6,931 nucleotides of DNA from Cyclobacteriaceae bacterium (GTDB lineage Bacteria; Bacteroidota; Bacteroidia; Cytophagales; Cyclobacteriaceae): contig JAIENH010000267.1 in the NCBI GenBank assembly GCA_019751475.1, positions 1 to 6,931 of the forward strand. Reading direction: 5' to 3'. The notes under the pieces were generated by a model. The model did not search any database, was not told the DNA's origin, and was given only the letters and a program-made list of their open reading frames with translations. Positions 1 to 6,867 of this stretch are shown one piece after another; position 1 is the stretch's first letter, and each line of letters starts with the position of its first letter. Made by a program: the position numbers and the translations under genes.

Positions 1-1
1 G

Positions 2-895
2 CTCGAAAGCCTGGTTGATCAGACTATTTCCAATTTTGAAGTGATTGTAGTGGAAGATGGCTCTACTGATTCTTCCGAGAAGGTGGTGGAGCGGTTCTCA
101 TCGCTTATTCCAATTCAATATATAACCAAACCCAACACAGGGCCTGGCCCAAGTCGAAATGCTGGTTTTGCAAAAGCCAAAGGAGAGTACCTGGTTGTTT
201 TCGATTCTGATTGCATTCTGCCGCCTCTCTATTTTGAAGCTGTAGAAATATTTCTTTCTGCCAATTCATTGGATGCCTGGGGAGGGCCCGATCGCGGTCA
301 CGAAAAATTCACCCCGCTGCAACAAGCGATGGCCTATACAATGTCATCTCTTTTTACCACGGGTGGTATTCGTGGAGGGCGCGCAGATTCCTTTCAGCCA
401 AGAAGTTTTAACATGGGCATGAGCCGCCAGGTTTTTGAGAAGACTGGTGGTTTCGCGCTTGACCGGCTCGCGGAGGATATTGAATTGAGCATCCGCATGA
501 AGAAGCTGGGCTTTCGTGTGGGCTTGATACATGAAGCTTTTGTTTACCACAAACGCAGAACCAACCTTCAGCAGTTTTTTAAGCAGGTTGTTGGCTTCGG
601 TCGCGGTCGCGTACAAGTAGCACGGGTGCACCCCGATGCAATTAAAATGACGCATTGGTTTCCCACGCTTTTTCTCTTTGCACTTCTGAGTATTCCCATC
701 CTTAGTTTCGCAGTGCCTCCATTGGCAGCCTTAGGAATTTTTTTACTTGTTATTTATTTGTTCTTCATTTTTGTGGATGGATTCCGGGTAACGGGAAATC
801 TTTCCGCTGCCTTCTGGTGTGTGCCTTCCGCACTCGTTCAACTCACAGGCTATGGCTTTGGGTTTCTGGTGGAGAAATTGAAATCAGTAAATTGA
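2..895 (+). CDS. Family 2 glycosyltransferase, membrane-anchored (5' truncated by window edge)
   Basis: This enzyme probably transfers a sugar from a nucleotide-sugar donor to an envelope or exopolysaccharide acceptor at the inner face of the cytoplasmic membrane; donor and acceptor cannot be told. The frame is open from position 2 and gives 297 residues. The residues before the GTG at 41 (LESLVDQTISNFE) match the conserved N-terminal strand/helix of GT2 enzymes, so that GTG is an internal valine and the true start lies upstream of the window. GT-A landmarks are in order: EDGSTD (nt 53-70), a DxD-type metal/donor site FDSDC (Asp codons at 203 and 209), and the catalytic-base region LAEDIELSI (Glu-Asp codons at 473-478). 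A basic stretch follows, HKRRTNLQQFFKQ, and then hydrophobic segments from about nt 653 to 870 that suggest at least two membrane helices. It ends in TGA and converges with the hydrolase gene on the other strand. The fold assignment is firm; the pathway is unknown. Confidence 0.9.
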   Translation, partial: LESLVDQTISNFEVIVVEDGSTDSSEKVVERFSSLIPIQYITKPNTGPGPSRNAGFAKAKGEYLVVFDSDCILPPLYFEAVEIFLSANSLDAWGGPDRGHEKFTPLQQAMAYTMSSLFTTGGIRGGRADSFQPRSFNMGMSRQVFEKTGGFALDRLAEDIELSIRMKKLGFRVGLIHEAFVYHKRRTNLQQFFKQVVGFGRGRVQVARVHPDAIKMTHWFPTLFLFALLSIPILSFAVPPLAALGIFLLVIYLFFIFVDGFRVTGNLSAAFWCVPSALVQLTGYGFGFLVEKLKSVN

Positions 896-1855
896 TTCTG
901 CTCCCAGAAATTCAAACGCCCGAACTTCCATCCAATTTTCTTCTTTCCCACGTAACGTGAATCCGGTGTGCCCACCGCGGGCCGGTGTTTGTAAAAAGAC
1001 ATGCTCATGGTGCCGAGCAATATCGCAGGGATAACAACTCTCCGGCAGAAAGGGATCATTCAGTGCATTTACAATCAGGGTAGGTAACTGAATTTGTGAT
1101 AGGTATGGAAGAGCGGCAGCCTGCTCGTAGAAGTGCCTCGCATTTTTGAAACCGTGAAGCGGTGCCGTATATCGATTGTCAAATTCCTCAAAGGTGCGAA
1201 TGGTATCAAAGCCTTTGTATGACAATACATCCGGAAACAGAATTGCTTTTTGCTTGATCTTCTTTTCCAATTTTTTCAAGAAACGATTTAAGTAGAATCG
1301 TTTTCCGGGTCTGTCCAGCTCTTTTGCGCTATCACCCAAGTGACAGGGAACTGAAAAGGCAGAGGCTCCTTTCACAATGGATGGTACCTGGTATTTTCGC
1401 TCACCAAGGTACTTCAGCGTCATGCTGCCGCCCATGCTGATGCCAACCAACGCAATCTCGCGATAGCGGCCTGAGTCTACAGCATGGTGAATAACGGCCG
1501 CCAAATCTTCTGTAGCACCATGATGATAAAATCATGGTAGGCGATTCATCTCCCCGCTGCAGCCGCGGCAATTCCACGCCAGTGCATCCCATCCATGTCT
1601 GTAAAAGAATTTGGCCATTCCTTTGGCGTAGTGCCGCTCGCTGCTTCCTTCCAGTCCATGCGAAATAATGACAAGCTTGGCAGAAGATTGCTTTAGCCAA
1701 TCAAGATCTAAAAAATCTCCATCGGCTAATTCAAGTCGTTCACGTTGATAAGCTACATCAGTAATTTTCCGAAAGGTGCTGGGAATAATCGTCTCCCAAT
1801 GGCCATTAAGCAAATAGGCCGGTGGCCGGTACGATGATTCCACAATCAACGGCAT
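884..1855 (-). pseudogene. YheT/EMB8-type alpha/beta hydrolase interrupted by one in-frame TGA
   Basis: This is a predicted serine hydrolase (COG0429, YheT/EMB8 family), probably a cytoplasmic esterase or lipase-like enzyme of unknown substrate. Starting from the ATG at 1855, 107 codons are read, then TGA (1532-1534), then 215 more sense codons in the same frame to TGA at 884-886. The total of 323 codon positions fits the family's usual length of about 320-340. The first part has the family N-terminus (PPAYLLNGHWETI), the HGLEGSSERHYAKGM loop and the CRGCSGEMNRLP signature. The second part continues with FYHHGATEDL and carries the nucleophile in GISMGG (Ser about 140), the acid in NALNDPFLP (Asp about 267) and the histidine in GGHTGF (His about 296). 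All catalytic residues lie after the stop, so the 107-aa product alone cannot be active. No in-frame ATG follows the stop closely enough to restart a useful protein. It follows the acetyltransferase gene by 2 nt. It could be a recent pseudogene, a sequencing error or, less likely, a readthrough gene. Confidence 0.85.
1532..1534 (-). other. In-frame TGA nonsense codon within the hydrolase gene
   Basis: The codons around this site read R-L-P-stop-F-Y-H-H-G. E. coli YheT, as I recall it, has NRMHRIYHSG here, with arginine at the position of the stop. CGA to TGA is a single transition, so the simplest history is one C-to-T change (G-to-A on the + strand). The frame is the same on both sides, so this is not a frameshift. 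TGA also serves as the natural terminator of the glycosyltransferase, MFS and hydrolase frames in this window, so a genome-wide reassignment of TGA is unlikely. Confidence 0.9.
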
Positions 1856-1857
1856 GA

Positions 1858-2139
1858 TTAATCCAGCACGTCTGCGTATTCTTTCACCCGATCAAACACC
1901 GAGTGTGCAAACGGACACAAAGGCAAAATTTTCAGATTCTTTTTCCGCGCGTAGTCCACCGAGGCTGCTACCAATTGCCTGCCAACATTTTGGCCCTTGA
2001 GTGCTTCGCTTACTTCGGTATGGTCGATAATGATGCGCGTAGTTCCGGCTTTGCTGTACGTCATGTACGCTACACGTTCGCCATTTTGTTCAACAAAAAA
2101 GGTACCGTGATTCCCAATCTCTTCGTGTTGAATATTCAT
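1858..2139 (-). CDS. Small GNAT-family N-acetyltransferase (COG2388/YidJ-like)
   Basis: This 93-aa protein is a single minimal GNAT-like domain of the COG2388 (Acetyltransf_CG) type, expected to bind acetyl-CoA in the cytoplasm; substrates for this group are largely unknown. An N-terminal beta-sheet (residues about 8-30, FFVEQNGERVAYMTYSK) is followed by IIIDHTEVSEALKGQNVGRQLV (about 36-57, given here as IIIDHTEVSEALKG then QNVGRQLV). GQNVGR corresponds to the Q/R-x-x-G-x-G/A acetyl-CoA pyrophosphate loop with the last glycine replaced by arginine, as is common in this short subgroup. The tail KILPLCPFAHSVFDRVKEY contains the C-P-F/Y motif typical of COG2388 proteins. The length fits the family (about 90-100 aa). 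Its ATG overlaps the MFS stop in an ATGA arrangement, so translational coupling is likely. The stop TAA is 2 nt before the hydrolase start. The family assignment is strong; any specific function would be a guess. Confidence 0.88.
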   Translation of the reverse strand: MNIQHEEIGNHGTFFVEQNGERVAYMTYSKAGTTRIIIDHTEVSEALKGQNVGRQLVAASVDYARKKNLKILPLCPFAHSVFDRVKEYADVLD

Positions 2140-3269
2140 GCGTTACCATTTTTATACCGGAAGCTTAGAAATATCATTACCAAAAATAGAAATACCACGA
2201 GCAATAATGCCAATCGCAAGGTAAACCAATCGGCCAGCAATCCGATAATGGGCGGGCCAAACAGAAAACCTGTATATCCCACTGTGGTTACCATGGCCAG
2301 TCCGACACCGGGTGGCAGATTTTTAGTATGCCCTGCAATGCTGTATGCAATGGGCACGATGGCGGAAAGACCCAGTCCAACGATGAATAATCCGGCAATG
2401 ACCGCATATGGTTGTACAAACAAAATGGCCATGACTAATCCGGCTGTGGCCACCAATCCACAACCGATCATCAGGTTGCGATCGCCAAACTTTAAGCGGG
2501 CACCATCACCCAAAAATCGCCCGATGGTCATCGCCAAAGCAAACGCTGAGAGTCCAAGAGGGGCAATGGCCTTTTCAGCATTCGCAATGTTTTCCATGTA
2601 GTTGGTGCTCCAATCTGCCATGGCACCTTCACCGAGCATACAACAAAATGCAATGATGCCGATGCTCACCATCGCGGCATTGGGCAACCGGAAGGCCGGG
2701 CCTTCATCACGTTTGCCTTGCGGGCGATCGTGAATGAGATAGTATCGGGCTACGATCACCGCAGCCAGGCTGGCCACGCTGATGATAGTGAAGTGCGAAA
2801 ACAGACCGTAGTCAAGCGAGGTGAATAGCGACCCCGACACGGCACCCAACATCATGCCGATGCTGAACAACGCGTGGAATGATGTCATGATGGGTCGGCC
2901 TTTTTCTTTTTCTACCAACACGGCTTGTGAGTTCATGGCTACATCGAGCATGCCGGCTGACACACCGAGCAGAAAGAATAACACAATCAACGACCAAAGT
3001 TCCGGCATCCGCGGAATGAAAGGGATCAAGGCACAATAAAAAATGACGGAGATAACAGTGATGTTGCGACTGCCGTTGCGAATAATGAGCCACCCGGTAA
3101 ACGGCATGGCAAGCAGTGCACCCACGGAGGAAGAAAGGAGTACGAGTCCTACAATGCCATTATCAATTTGAAATTGTTCTTGAATGCGCGGCAGCCTTGA
3201 AAAATAATTGGCGTGCACAAAGCCGTTGAGAAAGAAAATAATTTTAACGGCCAGCCGGGAAGGTGACAT
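2136..3269 (-). CDS. Major facilitator superfamily transporter, YbjJ/MosC-like
   Basis: This is a 377-aa inner-membrane transporter with hydrophobic segments spread over the whole length (starting near residues 7, 38, 70, 91, 131, 159, 198, 237, 266, 288, 321 and 349), consistent with 12 helices. The loop GWLIIRNGSRN (about 59-69) sits at the place of MFS motif A between helices 2 and 3. The stretch LDVAMNSQAV followed by KEKGRPIMTSFHALFSIGM (about 108-138) is characteristic of the YbjJ/MosC-like branch, whose E. coli member is of uncertain substrate and whose rhizobial member MosC is linked to rhizopine. I therefore do not name a substrate. The ATG at 3269 fits because the first helix begins within ten residues. 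No strong Shine-Dalgarno is visible, which is normal in Bacteroidota. It is the first gene of a unit with the acetyltransferase and hydrolase. It is separated by 93 bp from the upstream gene on the same strand, with a candidate promoter in that gap. Confidence 0.9.
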   Translation of the reverse strand: MSPSRLAVKIIFFLNGFVHANYFSRLPRIQEQFQIDNGIVGLVLLSSSVGALLAMPFTGWLIIRNGSRNITVISVIFYCALIPFIPRMPELWSLIVLFFLLGVSAGMLDVAMNSQAVLVEKEKGRPIMTSFHALFSIGMMLGAVSGSLFTSLDYGLFSHFTIISVASLAAVIVARYYLIHDRPQGKRDEGPAFRLPNAAMVSIGIIAFCCMLGEGAMADWSTNYMENIANAEKAIAPLGLSAFALAMTIGRFLGDGARLKFGDRNLMIGCGLVATAGLVMAILFVQPYAVIAGLFIVGLGLSAIVPIAYSIAGHTKNLPPGVGLAMVTTVGYTGFLFGPPIIGLLADWFTLRLALLLVVFLFLVMIFLSFRYKNGNA

Positions 3270-3314
3270 TCTGCTTGATAAATTCTCTCTAAATTATTTT
3301 CTAATGAGGGAGAT

Positions 3315-3322
3315 CAAAGGTA
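3315..3322 (-). promoter_or_regulatory. Candidate Bacteroidota -7 promoter element (TACCTTTG) for the MFS unit
   Basis: On the - strand the octamer TACCTTTG matches the Bacteroidota sigma-factor -7 consensus TAnnTTTG exactly. It lies in the only intergenic gap of note, about 45 nt before the MFS start codon, giving a predicted leader of about 40 nt. The expected TTTG -33 partner is absent at normal spacing; the nearest TTTG is 30 nt upstream, which is too far. The call therefore rests on the -7 match and position alone. Confidence 0.4.
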
Positions 3323-3340
3323 TTTCTTTAAAAGTATTTC
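3320..3340 (-). repeat. Short direct repeat (GAAATAC twice, 14-bp period) at the candidate promoter
   Basis: The heptamer GAAATAC occurs at 3334-3340 and 3320-3326 on the - strand, separated by TTTTAAA. The downstream copy overlaps the candidate -7 element. Such a repeat could be a binding site for a regulator, but two 7-mers in an AT-rich gap can arise by chance. I see no hairpin followed by a T-run here, so no intrinsic terminator for the preceding envelope operon is called. Confidence 0.3.
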
Positions 3341-3362
3341 CGGTATCGATTGCAAATTCACT

Positions 3363-5729
3363 TTACCGGTTCACATAGAAAAAATTTGTTGCACTTCCGG
3401 CACGTCCGTCCGGGCTGATACCTTCCAGAATAATTTGAAACCTACCTGGGCAATCCGATGTAAAGAGTTCCAGACTGGCCTCGCCCGAGTTGTCTAGGCG
3501 AATATCTGGTGACCATTGCAGTAAATAACGGAAGTCTGGCAAGCGATCTGAGCGTTTTTCGCTTCTGTAGCGAGGTGAGTAAAATTCGCGCTGTAATTGC
3601 AATCCATCATACGTAACAGGAGCTGCATTGATCACATTACTCATGGCAGACACATCACCTGTATAGGTTTGAAAATTGATAATCCCGGAGCACGTTACCT
3701 GGCCTAAGAAGAACGTTTTCCGGACGACATCAATCTTCTTTATCAAGAGTGGGTCAATCTCCATAATTTTGTTGTGATCCCGTATCACAACCCCATCCAG
3801 CAGTACAAACGGAGGCTGTTGAAAAAGTCCTTTGTCTTGCCCGTTGATGACCATAAACTGATATACTTCATTTTTTTTTCGGACAAAAACACCCTTTACA
3901 TATTCGCGAAGTACTTCTTCCATCGTGGGAAATCGCGTGTAGTCATCAAGCAAGTATGATTCATCTGCCTTACCGTAGAAGGCGCCACTGTCGAGAAGGG
4001 GAGGAGATTGAATCAACAGGTTCTTTTTATGATAAATGTCCATCACTTGCATAGCAACGCTGCGATCAAGATAGGCTTTCTCGTTAAACTTAGGAAGATC
4101 GATAGAAGGGTGAATGGTTGGTGCAATTTCTTTGGCGAACGGATTGTCTAATTCGATTTGCGAGCTGTCAGTACCGACTGGTTGCGCATAGACTTGACGA
4201 TTACCCCAGAATTTTTGCATTTCAAAATAGATTTCCCCTTTTGGATTGCTTCTTGAAGCATAGGCATTGCTGATCTGGGAAGGTGCCCCCAGGTAGCTCA
4301 GGGTTCCCGGTGCGGCCTTTCCTTGTTTCATTACACGCCCGCGAACGATGGGGCCATTTAGTTCTGGCAGAAATTTTGGTAGTGGGAAGTACGTGATCTC
4401 TTTCCAGGCAAATCTTCTCCAACCCTGGGTAAGCATCAAATTATCTACAGCCTCCAGCGAATTGGGTGCATCGCTAAGATAAAATTCCGGATGCTCAATA
4501 TGACCGTTTAAGTCAGACGATAAGAATAAGTATTCCTGAATATGACCTCGGTGCGGATTTGCAAGGGAGTCATCCTTAAATACGGCCACTGAAATAGATG
4601 AGCGCGGAGTGCCTTTGATCCCTAGACGTACAGCTTGACGTTTTTGATAATTGGATTTATCAGCAACAATTGCAAATAGACTTTTGTCCGGTTTCTTAAA
4701 ATACAGTCGCTCGGCAACCGGCTCGAGGTAAGCATTAAAAATGGTAATAAGATTAGCCCCAGGCGGTAGAGATGCTTCCTTTACCAGGAAGGAGCACTTG
4801 CCATTTTTTAATCTGCCGGTTTCTTTGTGAACAGCCGCCATTCCACGATTGATAAAGAGATATATGGGTGTTTCCGATTGCTGGGGATTGACAGATGCAT
4901 CAATTTTAATGTCTGTTCTTTCGCGAATTACTGATAAAACATATCCAGATGGTTCTGCCTCCGGAAGGGGAATGTTTTGCACACCTTTATCACTCTTGAC
5001 CATAGCTCGATACTTTCGGCCAGCCAACGGAGTAAATGTGAAGCTTCCCATTCCAAAGGCAAGAGGTTTGAAATGCAAAATGGTATCCTGAAGATCGGAC
5101 ACGAGGGTGCCAGAGAAATCGATTCCCATCCCGTTACTGTTTATTGCTTTTACGCCCACTTTGCTGGGGAGTCCTGCTACTAGGCGTCCGCCTTCCGGAA
5201 AAAACTGAATATCATTTTGTGTGACGGAGGCTTTCTTCACTTCTTCTGATCGTACAAAGGGATTAGATATTTCAATTGTCTTGCGAAAAAAGAAATCAGT
5301 GCTATAGTTGCGCATCCACTGCGTATAAGCCTTCAATGTATAATGACCGGTGGAAAGGGAAGCCGGCAAAAAAAATGATCCGTGTCCACCACCTTCTTGC
5401 ATATCGATTTTCGCCTGTGCTACAGGTTGTAGGGTTGCATCCAGCAACTCAACATAAGCCACTGAACTTAGCTTAAGTGGAGTATGGAAACTTCCCTCTA
5501 CATAGTAAACTTTAAACCACAACATCTCTCCGGTGAGGTAATAGTCGCGATCAGTATGAACAAATATTTTTTCCTGTAGATTTTGCTGAGAAAAATTTGT
5601 AAAATCTTTTGTAAGAGATTCAAGGGTCTTGACTTGGCTGTATAAGGACAGGGAACATGCAAGAGAAATGCCAGTCAGAACGAAGGCATTGCGCAAGAAA
5701 TAGTATAGGGATGAAAATTGTATTCGCAT
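3363..5729 (-). CDS. Large secreted protein with macroglobulin-like (MG2-type) and TonB-plug-like regions
   Basis: This 788-aa envelope protein of unknown function belongs to a lineage-wide Bacteroidota family often annotated as MG2 or TonB-plug-domain protein. The ATG at 5729 is chosen over upstream GTG/ATG options because it directly precedes a signal peptide (basic/aromatic start, hydrophobic core about 12-29, probable cleavage near SLYS-QVK) and lies 10 nt after the DUF4249 stop. A Cys at 25 is preceded by SLA, a poor lipobox, so type I export is favoured. A macroglobulin-like beta domain covers about 53-155, opening with EKIFVHTDRDYYLTGE. A second beta domain (about 172-250) starts IQFFPEGG. 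The family signature LMLTQGWRRFAW is at 431-442. A plug-like region spans about 598-690, including PPFVLLDGVVI and ending SGIINFQTY, but no TonB beta-barrel follows. The C-terminus (about 733-788) is another beta domain. It probably sits in the periplasm or at the outer membrane and works with its operon partners; the role is inferred. Confidence 0.82.
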   Translation of the reverse strand: MRIQFSSLYYFLRNAFVLTGISLACSLSLYSQVKTLESLTKDFTNFSQQNLQEKIFVHTDRDYYLTGEMLWFKVYYVEGSFHTPLKLSSVAYVELLDATLQPVAQAKIDMQEGGGHGSFFLPASLSTGHYTLKAYTQWMRNYSTDFFFRKTIEISNPFVRSEEVKKASVTQNDIQFFPEGGRLVAGLPSKVGVKAINSNGMGIDFSGTLVSDLQDTILHFKPLAFGMGSFTFTPLAGRKYRAMVKSDKGVQNIPLPEAEPSGYVLSVIRERTDIKIDASVNPQQSETPIYLFINRGMAAVHKETGRLKNGKCSFLVKEASLPPGANLITIFNAYLEPVAERLYFKKPDKSLFAIVADKSNYQKRQAVRLGIKGTPRSSISVAVFKDDSLANPHRGHIQEYLFLSSDLNGHIEHPEFYLSDAPNSLEAVDNLMLTQGWRRFAWKEITYFPLPKFLPELNGPIVRGRVMKQGKAAPGTLSYLGAPSQISNAYASRSNPKGEIYFEMQKFWGNRQVYAQPVGTDSSQIELDNPFAKEIAPTIHPSIDLPKFNEKAYLDRSVAMQVMDIYHKKNLLIQSPPLLDSGAFYGKADESYLLDDYTRFPTMEEVLREYVKGVFVRKKNEVYQFMVINGQDKGLFQQPPFVLLDGVVIRDHNKIMEIDPLLIKKIDVVRKTFFLGQVTCSGIINFQTYTGDVSAMSNVINAAPVTYDGLQLQREFYSPRYRSEKRSDRLPDFRYLLQWSPDIRLDNSGEASLELFTSDCPGRFQIILEGISPDGRAGSATNFFYVNR
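3871..3879 (-). repeat. A9 homopolymer inside the plug-like region
   Basis: On the coding (-) strand nine A residues encode the R-K-K-N junction at about residues 617-620 of the 788-aa protein. Adding one A changes the reading to K-K-K followed at once by TGA, because the tract is followed by TGA out of frame. A tract this long can slip during transcription or replication, and it is also a classic sequencing-error site. The frame as given is intact. Confidence 0.6.
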
Positions 5730-5739
5730 GATTCTACTC

Positions 5740-6867
5740 TTAATCCCAGAAAGGAGGACGTGTGGTTGAGCCTCCCCGCGAACGACAATCAACACATGAA
5801 GGTTCAGCCAGAAAGTATCCTGGTGGCTCGGGTCGCTGTGAAGACCTGACGATTAAATAAGAAACAAGATTATTTACTAGCTCCCCTGGTGAGACAAATC
5901 TTAACTCGCAGCCCTGGCCGCTGGTTGATATAAAGAGAGAAGTTGGTAGCTCACCAGAGCGAATAAAAATTCTTTCTTCACTTAATTGCCCGGCTGAAAA
6001 AAAGCCTATAACTGGTTCGGTCGAGTCTAAGTCATTTTTAATGTTACCACTTACTTGTACAGGCAGCGGATCAAAAATGCCACCAAGATTGTCATTCGTT
6101 TTTTGTACCTGTAGCCAGTAGTTATATTCTTCCTCTGAAATTGATCGTAAACGTGCCAGCATGCTGTACTTCTTTGAGAGTTGAAGTGAGCCCTTTGGAA
6201 TGAACTTTAGAACAAAATCGCTAATTCGATTTTTCCCCAATCGCGAAGACGTTGAAACAAGCACTTTTGACGACACAGCGGAACTCCAGCAGGTGTAAAT
6301 GAAATCGCCTGGTCCTCGAGGAACAACACCACTTCCGTCAAATTTCGCGGTAGATTGATAGAAGGCTGTGTACTCCCACGTCTCCTGAAAATTCCAAAAG
6401 TAGTATTTGGATGCACTAAAGTTGTCAGTGGCGTTGCCGTAAATTGTTACTCCATCAGGAGTAGCCTTCCATACGACACTATCAATTTCGGGAGAACGCA
6501 GAGCAAGAGCCTGAGCGGATGAGTAACGCGCACCACTGGCCGTAATAATTTTAAGCTGATAGCGCTGCTGAGCGTTGAATTGTGAACTGAGTGCCACATA
6601 AACTCCAGGCTCAGATTCGATTAGCTTAATATCTGGCTGCTGATCGGTGCTGATAACAACGGAAGCACCTTGCTCGGCTGATGGCTCTTGGTTTGCCGAT
6701 AGTGAAACGGATCGTGTCAATTCGACACGGGCGCTCTTTTTTGAAACATCAACAAATCCATTCACCACCAGAAGTTGTTTATTGCCTTCTAATTTTGGGG
6801 CAGGAAAAGGTGTAATGCAACCTGCAACAAATGCGACAATAATTAAGAATACAAGACTCTTTTTCAT
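5740..6867 (-). CDS. DUF4249-type outer-membrane lipoprotein
   Basis: This 375-aa lipoprotein of unknown function (DUF4249) belongs to a Bacteroidota family typically encoded next to a TonB-dependent receptor. The signal peptide is short (MKKSLVFLIIVAFVAGC) with lipobox VAGC, and Cys17 is the lipidated residue. The mature start C-I-T-P-F is typical for this family. There is no acidic cluster right after the Cys, so a surface-export signal is not evident. A beta-rich N-terminal half (about 30-125, LLVVNGFVD onward) is followed by the central family signature SISEEEYNYWLQVQK (about 242-256) with GGIFDPLPVQVSGNI (262-276). The C-terminus has the family's CVDC motif (358-361), RGGS and terminal PPFW. 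Four cysteines remain in the mature chain (193, 320, 358, 361) and may form disulfides. The start is fixed by TAATG coupling to the receptor stop and by the signal peptide. The macroglobulin/plug gene follows 10 nt later. By position it may be an accessory to the receptor, as SusD is to SusC, but it is not SusD-like in sequence. Confidence 0.88.
   Translation of the reverse strand: MKKSLVFLIIVAFVAGCITPFPAPKLEGNKQLLVVNGFVDVSKKSARVELTRSVSLSANQEPSAEQGASVVISTDQQPDIKLIESEPGVYVALSSQFNAQQRYQLKIITASGARYSSAQALALRSPEIDSVVWKATPDGVTIYGNATDNFSASKYYFWNFQETWEYTAFYQSTAKFDGSGVVPRGPGDFIYTCWSSAVSSKVLVSTSSRLGKNRISDFVLKFIPKGSLQLSKKYSMLARLRSISEEEYNYWLQVQKTNDNLGGIFDPLPVQVSGNIKNDLDSTEPVIGFFSAGQLSEERIFIRSGELPTSLFISTSGQGCELRFVSPGELVNNLVSYLIVRSSQRPEPPGYFLAEPSCVDCRSRGGSTTRPPFWD

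Noticed and set aside
41..43. GTG as a start codon for the glycosyltransferase
   Set aside because: The frame is open upstream to the window edge and encodes conserved GT2 sequence (SLVDQTISNFE), so this GTG is an internal valine.
344..655. 103-codon open frame on the - strand inside the glycosyltransferase
   Set aside because: It is antisense to conserved GT2 motifs, resembles no family, and has no start context.
1502..1504. TTG as the start of an independent 206-aa hydrolase
   Set aside because: This codon is the leucine of the conserved TEDL stretch; a protein starting here would lack the whole N-terminal beta-sheet and the HGLEGS loop.
1401..1700. Frameshift explanation for the split hydrolase, using the overlapping - strand frame at 1401-1700
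   Set aside because: The two hydrolase parts are in the same frame (start difference divisible by three) and the sense codons resume directly after the TGA; the other frame shows no hydrolase motif.
1903..2601. 232-codon open frame on the + strand across the acetyltransferase and MFS genes
   Set aside because: It is antisense to two well-supported genes and its translation is low-complexity (rich in N, P, A, T, M) with no recognisable domain; it mirrors the codon bias of the MFS gene.
3270..3362. Intrinsic terminator for the envelope operon in the intergenic gap
   Set aside because: I found no GC-rich inverted repeat followed by a T-run on the - strand; only short direct repeats are present.
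5751..5764. Strong Shine-Dalgarno-like AAGGAGG followed by GTG on the + strand
   Set aside because: It is the complement of the conserved PPFW end of the DUF4249 gene and leads only into a frame of about 33 codons with no family resemblance.
5730..5795. Start at 5795 for the macroglobulin/plug-like protein
   Set aside because: It would overlap the DUF4249 gene by 56 bp and place 22 extra residues before a good signal peptide; the ATG at 5729 fits both the signal peptide and the gene spacing.
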